In this document: one piece after another, positions 15,154-20,916 of the stretch | How the letters are laid out: every line of letters begins with the position of its first letter | Numbering within the stretch: the first letter of the stretch is position 1 | IMG/VR virus record: IMGVR_UViG_3300007735_000637 | Span: 1-33,398 of that record | Strand: one strand, 5' to 3' | DNA length: 33,398 nucleotides | DNA from: a virus | The notes under the pieces: generated by a model | Database searches by the model: none | Told to the model about the DNA's origin: nothing | Seen by the model: the letters and a program-made list of their open reading frames with translations, nothing else | Program-made: the position numbers and the translations under genes

Positions 15154-16074
15154 TCAGGCGATCAGCACGCCGCTGAACTGCGGCCCGCTGCTGGTGAGGT
15201 TGCCGGCCCAGCCGATCAGCTTGACGATGGCGTCCTGGTTGACCGCCTGACGCTCGCCCCCGATGGGAACGAAATTCCGGTCGGCGTGCGGCCGGAAATG
15301 CAGGTATTTGGTGTTCAAGAACCACATATGGTTCGCCGTCGCCGCCGAACCGATACCGCCGTCGAGGACGACATCGGAGGCCATGCCCGCGCCGTAGTAT
15401 TTGAGCGAGGCGAAGCCCGCGCCGGCCATGCTGGAGCCGCTGTCGGAGATGCGCTGAATCGACTGCAGGGATTGCAGATAGAGGCGGTAGTAGTTGTTGT
15501 CCGCCACGATCAGGTCCGGCTTGTCGGTGCCGCGGATCAGCTGCACCGCGACCGAATCCATATACTGCTGGATGTTCGACGCGGTGACGGCAGAGCCGCC
15601 GTTGGTCGTGCCGGAATAGGCGACCGAGCGCCAGAACGACCACGTCACGCGGCTGATGCCGCCATACGTGCCGGTCGACGGGCTGTCGGGAACCGCCGCG
15701 GCAAGGCCGGTGATGTTCTTGCCGCTGTTGCCCGTGCCGTCGAGGTAGATGTCGCTGCCGATGCGGTTGGCCAGCTGCGCCTCCGCGACGGCCATGCGGC
15801 CATCCAGCAGGTCGATGATGGCCTCCTTGCCCGAGTTCTGGATCATCTCCAGGCCCGAGATCGACACCGCCGAAGCGTACTGCGTGATGCTGAACTGCGC
15901 CGCGCTGATCGGCGAGTTCTGCGACACGTTCAGCACTTCGTAGCCCGAGTAGCTGTTCGTGTTGTTCGTCGTGGTGTCGTTGTACATGATCTCCTGCAAG
16001 ATCACGTTACCGCCCGAGAACGTCTTGACGTTCCCGCGCTCCTTGAGGCGACGCAGCAGGGCGTTGTTGTTGGT
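15154..16074 (-). CDS. Major capsid protein, exon 2 (306 codons plus stop)
   Basis: This exon carries most of the coat protein, starting TNNNALLRRLKERGNVKTF and continuing GGNVILQEIMYND, YSGYEVLNVSQNSPISAAQF, LEMIQNSGKEAIIDLLDGRM and DLIVADNNYYRLYLQSLQSI, patterns typical of a podovirus/alphaphage major capsid family. An ATG at 16113 opens the same frame but lies inside the intron, so it is not the real start. The first 27 codons are at 16773-16853, and removing 16075-16772 restores LADNV-TNNNALLRRL without a frame change. The mature protein would be 333 aa. Confidence 0.9.
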   Translation of the reverse strand, partial: TNNNALLRRLKERGNVKTFSGGNVILQEIMYNDTTTNNTNSYSGYEVLNVSQNSPISAAQFSITQYASAVSISGLEMIQNSGKEAIIDLLDGRMAVAEAQLANRIGSDIYLDGTGNSGKNITGLAAAVPDSPSTGTYGGISRVTWSFWRSVAYSGTTNGGSAVTASNIQQYMDSVAVQLIRGTDKPDLIVADNNYYRLYLQSLQSIQRISDSGSSMAGAGFASLKYYGAGMASDVVLDGGIGSAATANHMWFLNTKYLHFRPHADRNFVPIGGERQAVNQDAIVKLIGWAGNLTSSGPQFSGVLIA

Positions 16075-16772
16075 CCTTGCCTTACGGCCCGGCTCTTTAT
16101 CCGGGCCCTGCATCTTATGATTCGATGCAGAGGAGACTATCTCATCGCCAGTTTCGCTCGCTTGGTTGCGCTGATCTTTGCGCCGTGCCCTTTTGGCACC
16201 CCAAGCTGCGTTAATCTACGTTTCTCGTTGCTTTCGGCGCTTGGGCGGTAGCCATTTGCCACCCTAGCCCCTGCCGCCTTGGCCTGCGCCCCCAAAGGGA
16301 GCGAGAAAGAGATTTCGTTTTCGTTCAGAAGCAACCCGCGACTGCGGTATTCCTTCATCCAGAACAACTCTCTTTCGCGCTTCACGATCACCGAAACGTC
16401 ACCCGGCAAAACTTCCACCGGCTTGATCTGAAACTTGTCGGCGTGATCGTTCCACGCTGCCTGCAACCGTACCGAAGAATGCTTTCCGGCTTTCAAAAGG
16501 CAGCGATGCTCTCGCATCCTTTTCCCTATCCTGCCAGCGGTGCAGCCGATGTAGGCCGCGCCCGTCAAACCATCCTCCAGCTTGTAGATCGTCACCATTC
16601 GGGATTCCCCTCTGTGGTTTGATAGTGGCGCCCCGCGCTCGTGGGATTTGGCTTCCGCCTCGTCCTAGTCGTTACACCTTCCGCAGCCCTTGGCTATCCT
16701 CTGCGGCTTGGCTCGGTATTGGCATTCCAGCTTTTTACCGAATTCACGGGGTTTTACAACGTCTGGGAGTTA
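16075..16772 (-). ncRNA. Group I self-splicing intron in the major capsid gene (698 nt)
   Basis: Exon bases ACAACGTT (minus strand, 16780-16773) pair over eight positions with the internal guide GACGTTGT (16763-16756). The last pair is the U.G wobble that marks a group I 5' splice site. Core segments read on the minus strand: GTGAATTCGGT, AATACCGAGCCAAGCC, a CCGCAG/CTGCGG stem (16681-16706), GGAAGGTGTAACGACTAG with GACTA at 16670-16666, and the partner TAGTC at 16139-16135 forming P7. Two perfect 7-bp hairpins follow (16108-16130 and 16086-16107), and the intron ends in G (16075). An in-frame TAA sits at its first three bases. The order of segments matches phage and organellar group I introns of the IA-like kind. 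The open reading frame lies between the two P7 strands, probably in the P8 loop. Confidence 0.92.
16137..16598 (-). CDS. GIY-YIG homing endonuclease encoded in the intron, 153 aa
   Basis: The N-terminal catalytic domain shows IYK (residues 4-6), AYIG (15-18), the conserved basic helix GRIGKRMREHR with R27, a Glu in RERELFWMKEY (about residue 77) and the LNEN motif (91-94). The C-terminal part (GVPKGHGAKISATKRAKLAM) resembles NUMOD3-type DNA-binding repeats. The enzyme would cut intronless capsid alleles near the insertion point and so spread the intron. AGAGGGGA lies 8 nt before the ATG. The stop codon TAG (16139-16137) lies inside the intron's P7 strand, so protein and ribozyme share bases. 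Confidence 0.92.
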   Translation of the reverse strand: MVTIYKLEDGLTGAAYIGCTAGRIGKRMREHRCLLKAGKHSSVRLQAAWNDHADKFQIKPVEVLPGDVSVIVKRERELFWMKEYRSRGLLLNENEISFSLPLGAQAKAAGARVANGYRPSAESNEKRRLTQLGVPKGHGAKISATKRAKLAMR

Positions 16773-16853
16773 AACGTTGTCGGCGAGTTCGCCGGAACGC
16801 GACTGGATGTTCGTCGCGATGATATCGCTGATCGAACTGTTCGCGAAAGCCAT
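16773..16853 (-). CDS. Major capsid protein, exon 1 (27 codons)
   Basis: ATG 16853 begins MAFANSSISDIIATNIQSRS, then GELADNV, the characteristic N-terminus of the same coat family whose remainder is in exon 2. It starts 21 nt after the stop of the scaffold gene, with GGAGAG just upstream of the ATG. After GTT (16775-16773) an in-frame TAA follows at once (16772-16770), so translation of unspliced RNA would give only 27 residues. The final T of the exon is the U of the U.G pair in P1. Confidence 0.9.
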
Positions 16854-16874
16854 GTGGCTCTCCTTCTTGCTGGA

Positions 16875-17921
16875 TTACAACCGCTCCGAGAGCCCGTCGA
16901 GCTGCTCGGCCAGGAGGGAGCGGCGATCCGCTGTCTTGGCGCTCGTCGGCCCTCCGGGTGCGGAGGTGCGAACGGAGACTGCGGCTGCCCTGGCGGCTTT
17001 CGCCGCCCTGTCTGCCTGGGCTTTCCGATCTGCCAGGGCTGCGGCCTGTCTGGCCTCGACCTGCTTTGCGAAAAGCTCCTCGTCCAGACGAAGGGCCTTG
17101 TCGTATGCGTCTTGAAGCGTGGTCGCGACGCCGCTCTGTAGAAGCTGGATCATCGTCGGCCGGGCCGCTTCGAAATGTTCGGCCTTCGTTGCGAACTGGG
17201 AAACCTCGCTCAGAAGCGCGGCATTGGCCGCCTCTTCCTGCTGCTGCTTCCAGCCCGACACCTCGCCACGAATTCTCACGAGTTCGTTTTGAAGCGCCAC
17301 GAAGTTGGGATCGACCGGAGCCTGTGGGGCGGGCTGACCCTGCGCAGACAAGTCTATGCCGTAGGATTGAGCAAGTCGATAGAAATAGTTCAACTTCTCC
17401 TGCGGCGCGGAGGTGCGCAGGATATTGTCGGCTTCCATCAGCGCTTTCACCGCCGTCGGGGCGTCGATTCCAAGCCCGCGAATGGTCGGCAGATAAGGCT
17501 CGATGACCTCGTTCATGGCGTCAGCGAATTCGGCCTTTGCGCGAATCGGCTCAATTCCGGCGCGCATCTGCTCTTCGCGCTGGTAAGCGTATTCCTGCAA
17601 GCGCGAATCGGCCTTCAGCCACGCGTCGTGGTATTCTTTCTTCCACGACGACGGCGGGCGCTTCCAAACCGGCTCCTCGACGGGCTCGGCAGCCTCGGGC
17701 GCCGGGGCGGTTTTTGCGGCCCTGGGCGCGGGCTGGCCATCCGCCTTGGCAAACTTGCCAGTCGCATCGCGCACGCGATCCTGCGCGGGCTTTTCGGCCT
17801 CCGGCGCGGCCTCGGCCTGCGGCTCGGGCGCCGACGTGGGCTGCTCTGCCTCAATCGCGCTGAATTGCTCGGCCAGCAGCTCCTTGCGGCTGTCGCTGTC
17901 GACCTTTTGGATCTCGCTCAT
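16875..17921 (-). CDS. Capsid scaffolding protein, 348 aa
   Basis: An acidic, Ala/Pro/Glu/Gln-rich protein with a disordered N-terminus (PEPQAEAAPEAEKPAQDRV), a conserved segment PSSWKKEYHDAWLKADSRLQ, helical middle parts, a coiled coil (FVALQNELVRIRGEVSGWKQ, then QQEEAA) and a basic helical C-terminus. Located immediately before the major capsid gene, as scaffolds usually are. RKELLAEQFSAIEAE at the N-terminus and RRSLLAEQLDGLSERL at the C-terminus are similar to each other. The C-terminal helices are the part that binds coat protein in known scaffolds. Confidence 0.85.
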   Translation of the reverse strand: MSEIQKVDSDSRKELLAEQFSAIEAEQPTSAPEPQAEAAPEAEKPAQDRVRDATGKFAKADGQPAPRAAKTAPAPEAAEPVEEPVWKRPPSSWKKEYHDAWLKADSRLQEYAYQREEQMRAGIEPIRAKAEFADAMNEVIEPYLPTIRGLGIDAPTAVKALMEADNILRTSAPQEKLNYFYRLAQSYGIDLSAQGQPAPQAPVDPNFVALQNELVRIRGEVSGWKQQQEEAANAALLSEVSQFATKAEHFEAARPTMIQLLQSGVATTLQDAYDKALRLDEELFAKQVEARQAAALADRKAQADRAAKAARAAAVSVRTSAPGGPTSAKTADRRSLLAEQLDGLSERL

Positions 17922-17922
17922 T

Positions 17923-18252
17923 CTATCTCCGGGGCTGCGACCGCAGCTCGGCCAGGATCTTGTCGGCCTGCTTGTCGGTCATGTTCCACAATTGCTCGCG
18001 CAGGCGCTTGATGCGCATCTCGCGGCTCGGCAGCGTGGTCTGCCGAGGCTTGGGCATCTCGTTTCCGACCTCAAAGCAATTGTGCCGCTTGAGGTGTTCG
18101 CGGTGCTGCGAGCGGCTAGAGATCCACGAGCCATCGGCCATCGACTTGTAGCCGCCGATATCGGGCATGACTTGAATTTTCGATTCGGCTCCGGGATGCG
18201 CGATTGAGATCTCGATCATCTCACCGTCGCGCCAGACATATCGTGTTCTCAT
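17923..18252 (-). CDS. Conserved phage protein next to scaffold, 109 aa
   Basis: The pattern YVWRDGEMIEI, MPDIGGYKSMADGSWISSRS, QHREHLKRHNCFEVGNE is conserved in many phages between portal and scaffold genes. The S-R-S-x-H-R-E-H-L-x-x-H core resembles small nucleic-acid or metal-binding motifs, but no activity is established. The C-terminus is helical and basic. It ends 1 nt before the scaffold gene and its start overlaps the preceding gene (ATGA). Confidence 0.75.
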   Translation of the reverse strand: MRTRYVWRDGEMIEISIAHPGAESKIQVMPDIGGYKSMADGSWISSRSQHREHLKRHNCFEVGNEMPKPRQTTLPSREMRIKRLREQLWNMTDKQADKILAELRSQPRR

Positions 18253-18887
18253 AGCAACAACAGAACCTCCTCGTCGTCGGCCTCAATCGCGGCTTCAACC
18301 GCCAGCCGCTCGGCCAGCTGCTGCGCTTTTTCCAGCGTCGCGATCAGGCCGGTCAGTTCAATCGCGGGCGCGTAGATGATGCTGTCCGGACTGCTGATTC
18401 CCGCCGCCTCGACCAACGCGACGACCTCGGGCTGGGGTTGCTTGCCCTCGACGATCTGCTCGTACAGGTCGAGGACGCGCTGGCGGCGAGCGGCAACGGC
18501 CTTGCGCTCTTTGCGCAGCCTCTTGCCGAGATAGTCGCCGTCGTGGGTGTCGTCGATGATGATCGTTGTGCCGGCGGTCGCATCGGCGGACAGCGAGAGC
18601 GCACCGAGGGTCGCCGTCAGGTCTGCGGTGACGGGCGTTGGCGTCGAAACGGTCGCGTCAGCCGAAAGCGCGATGCCGCCAAGCGTGACGGTTAGATCGC
18701 CCGCAACACCAGTGGAGGCATCGGCCGAAACGGTAAGCGCGCCTAACGTTGCCGTTAAATCACCCGCGACGCCGGTTGATGCGTCTCCGGATAGCGTCAG
18801 GGCGCCGAGCGTGGCGGTCAGGTCGGCGGTTACGCCGGATGCGGTCGCATCAAAAAGGATCGCCGCCGGTTGCCTTGTGCGGAGCAT
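18249..18887 (-). CDS. Repeat-containing virion-cluster protein, 212 aa
   Basis: The first half is built of four tandem units of 21-25 residues with consensus D-A-S-T-G-V-A-G-D-L-T-A-T-L-G-A-L-T-x-S. The second half is helical (DYLGKRLRKERKAVAARRQR and following) and ends in an acidic tail EADDEEVLLLL. The repeats look like short beta repeats of the kind that form fibres or flexible spikes. No family is recognised. It starts directly after the LamG-like gene and overlaps the next gene by ATGA. Confidence 0.65.
   Translation of the reverse strand: MLRTRQPAAILFDATASGVTADLTATLGALTLSGDASTGVAGDLTATLGALTVSADASTGVAGDLTVTLGGIALSADATVSTPTPVTADLTATLGALSLSADATAGTTIIIDDTHDGDYLGKRLRKERKAVAARRQRVLDLYEQIVEGKQPQPEVVALVEAAGISSPDSIIYAPAIELTGLIATLEKAQQLAERLAVEAAIEADDEEVLLLL
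18585..18851 (-). repeat. Four tandem coding repeats of about 63-75 bp
   Basis: The units start at residues 13, 35, 56 and 77 of the 212-aa protein and each encode a version of DLTATLGALTLSADAS. DNA copies such as the GCCGTCAGGTC / GCCGTTAAATCACC / GTTAGATCGCC stretches on the plus strand differ mainly at third codon positions. The protein repeat is therefore conserved while the DNA has diverged, which argues for selection on the protein. Confidence 0.8.
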
Positions 18888-18888
18888 C

Positions 18889-19668
18889 TCAGTCTCCGAT
18901 CAGCGGCGGGCGGTTGGCGAAGGGGTGGTTGGCGGCGAGGGTAATGCCCCATTTCCAAGACATATAACCTTCCAGGGCTTGACGTTCCGGCGCTGCCATT
19001 GCTGATGACATCCACACAATTTCAAAATAGGTTCCGTCATATTTTTGAGTTGTTCCGGACTGCCCAATTTGGCCACCTATGTGACCAATAGTTGCAGAGC
19101 CAGAAAGTTGCCCCTGGCCCTCCGTTGCCGCATAGGTGCCGTCTGATGCCCCGTTTCGATAAAATGAGCCGCTGTCCAGCCCATCCATGCAGAGCAAATA
19201 TGGAGTTCCGGCGACCAGCTGTATCCCGCCGCTATAATCCACGGACGACCACGTCCCCCATTTGTTCGCGCCATTGTTTGAATACATGGCCGAGCCGCTG
19301 CCAGAACTTGAGCCTGTTGCACACAGTCCCCGAAATCCAGTTCCTCCACCCGTAACTTTAGGACGCGTCGCGACGATCATAGAACAAGATGCTGTTCCTG
19401 CGCTGTTTATGGCGAAAGAAGAATTGGAACCTGGAACAGTAACGATTCCTGGAAGCGAATTTTGACTTATGGTTTCAAGAGTTTGAGCGCCGCCGGTCGC
19501 GTGAATGCCGTTGCCACTTTTGTCGCTCCATTGGGAAATTGCGGAACCTGAGTAAGCAATTGTTGACAAGTCAGCCGCATCCCACCAAGCCGCTGGCCGC
19601 AACACCGCAGGCGTCCAGAGCCGCCCTTGTATCTGCGCGGTCTCGTAGTCGTTGCGCCCGCGCGGCAT
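18889..19668 (-). CDS. LamG / concanavalin A-like domain protein, 259 aa
   Basis: After a short N-terminus, PAVLRPAAWWDAADLSTIAY and SQWSDKSGNGIHATGG begin a single concanavalin A-like lectin/LamG domain. It runs through LVAGTPYLLCMDGLDSGSFY and GTYFEIVWMSSAMAAPERQA to the typical end LEGYMSWKWGITLAANHPF. Such domains on phage particles may bind sugars on the host or in the environment. GC content falls to about 42-50% in counted lines between 19021 and 19500, well below the neighbours, suggesting recent acquisition. Confidence 0.82.
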   Translation of the reverse strand: MPRGRNDYETAQIQGRLWTPAVLRPAAWWDAADLSTIAYSGSAISQWSDKSGNGIHATGGAQTLETISQNSLPGIVTVPGSNSSFAINSAGTASCSMIVATRPKVTGGGTGFRGLCATGSSSGSGSAMYSNNGANKWGTWSSVDYSGGIQLVAGTPYLLCMDGLDSGSFYRNGASDGTYAATEGQGQLSGSATIGHIGGQIGQSGTTQKYDGTYFEIVWMSSAMAAPERQALEGYMSWKWGITLAANHPFANRPPLIGD

Positions 19669-20078
19669 TAGACGCTCTGCTCGTTCCAGGGCCGGAAATA
19701 GAGTTCGTTGCCGGATCCGGCCAGCGTGACGCCGGAATTGTTCACCAGCGACACCCGCAGACTGTAAGGCGGGATCGTGATGCGGATGATGTTGACCTTG
19801 GCCGACGCTCCGCTGGTCAGTGGGATGGGGTAGATGTCGCCGCCGACCTTATCGCTAGTGTCGGTGCCGTCGTTGTAAGTAATTCTTATGCTGACGCTGC
19901 CGCCGGTCGAGGGCGTGATGCTGCCGAGCTTTAGCGTAACGAGGGCGTAGAGGTCGAGATTGGTGCTGTTGTCATAGGTGACGGTCGAGCTTTCGCTGCC
20001 GTTCGCGAGGCTGTTTGCGACGGTGGAGAGGAAATTGGCCGACCGGGACGACGGCGTGTTCCATTTTGCGACGGGCAT
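19668..20078 (-). CDS. Beta-rich virion-cluster protein, 136 aa
   Basis: KWNTPSSRSANFLSTVANSL, LYALVTLKLGSITPSTGGSV, SIRITYNDGTDTSD and PPYSLRVSLVNNSGVTLAGS suggest an all-beta fold. The protein is encoded between a small helical protein and the LamG protein with overlapping ends. Similar 130-140-aa proteins accompany LamG-like proteins in some phages and may form an adaptor for it, but this is inference. No named family. Confidence 0.65.
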   Translation of the reverse strand: MPVAKWNTPSSRSANFLSTVANSLANGSESSTVTYDNSTNLDLYALVTLKLGSITPSTGGSVSIRITYNDGTDTSDKVGGDIYPIPLTSGASAKVNIIRITIPPYSLRVSLVNNSGVTLAGSGNELYFRPWNEQSV

Positions 20079-20518
20079 CAGCGACCTCCGCGCGCAAGGC
20101 CAACGGCCCGCGCGTCAACAACGATCCCGTTCACCTCGGCCCATGAGGGGTACCGCGTACGACGCGACAGGGCGAGCAGGGCGTCGGCCTCGGGTTGCTT
20201 AAGCACGCCGCCGGCGACCAGCGTGGCCAACTGCGAGCGCGCGGATGGGCGGGACAGGTCGAGGCCGTCGCCGCGGATCAGTTCGAGGCCCCATTTCATG
20301 ACGGGCTGCGTCTTCGCCAGCGTCTCCAGCGCATCGAGAAACGTGGCGCCTGCGGATGGTCCGAGCGCGTCAAGGACCGCGCCGATGCCGATGCGCGTCT
20401 CGGCCCAGCTTTCGATGGCCGGAAGCGACGGATCGGGCTGGTTGAGGCGCGCGGCCGCTTCCCAGTCGGGCAGCATGACCACGTCGAGGCCTTCAAGCCT
20501 TGCGGCCAGATCGCTCAT
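20078..20518 (-). CDS. Hypothetical helical virion-cluster protein, 146 aa
   Basis: ATG 20518 gives an ATGA overlap with the preceding gene; a longer frame exists upstream but lies inside that gene and looks non-coding. The product is helical (TFLDALETLAKTQPVMKWGL) with SQLATLVAGGVLKQPEADAL and then LLALSR, reminiscent of short tail or fibre-associated proteins that end with a hydrophobic helix-turn. No family or motif is recognised. Confidence 0.65.
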   Translation of the reverse strand: MSDLAARLEGLDVVMLPDWEAAARLNQPDPSLPAIESWAETRIGIGAVLDALGPSAGATFLDALETLAKTQPVMKWGLELIRGDGLDLSRPSARSQLATLVAGGVLKQPEADALLALSRRTRYPSWAEVNGIVVDARAVGLARGGR

Positions 20519-20916
20519 GCGTTGGCATCCGTCAGCGTAAATGTGTTGATCGTGAAAGACTGGCCGGAGACGACCGACGTCGTATTCACGATCATATCGG
20601 CGCCGCTTGTGCCGACGGTGCCTTGGACATGGCAGGTTGCGGCCGTGGAGTCGTACATGCGGAAATAGCCCGCCGTGCCCGTGTTTGAGGCGCTGGCCAC
20701 GGTCCACGTGCCGAGCTTGGTCATCGAGCCGGACGATGCCGCGTTGAAATAGTCGGAGGGCAACGACAGCGTCGCGAGCGTCGTGCCGCTGTCGGCAGCT
20801 GCGCAATTTGCGGGCGGCGAGCCGGTGAAAATCTTGACGACCGCCGACGTGCCGATGGTCGTCTCAATGCTATTCAGCCGCGCGTTGCGGACCGTGGTCG
20901 AAAGCTGAACTGCCAT
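20515..20916 (-). CDS. Beta-rich virion-cluster protein, 133 aa
   Basis: MAVQLSTTVRNARLNSIETT, IGTSAVVKIFTGSPPANCAA and GTWTVASASNTGTAGYFRMY are recurring segments of a small phage beta protein family seen near portal or tail genes, of unknown function. The start overlaps the portal stop (TAATG). The alternating Gly/Ser/Thr-rich strands suggest a structural role on the particle. Confidence 0.7.
   Translation of the reverse strand: MAVQLSTTVRNARLNSIETTIGTSAVVKIFTGSPPANCAAADSGTTLATLSLPSDYFNAASSGSMTKLGTWTVASASNTGTAGYFRMYDSTAATCHVQGTVGTSGADMIVNTTSVVSGQSFTINTFTLTDANA

Noticed and set aside
15154-16113. Major capsid gene starting at ATG 16113 (MQGPDKEPGR)
   Set aside because: The first 13 residues are encoded by intron sequence with two perfect hairpins, and the true N-terminus (MAFANSS...) is found upstream at 16853.
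18585-18851. Possible CRISPR-like repeat array
   Set aside because: The repeats are contiguous, coding and degenerate at the DNA level, with no spacers and no cas genes.
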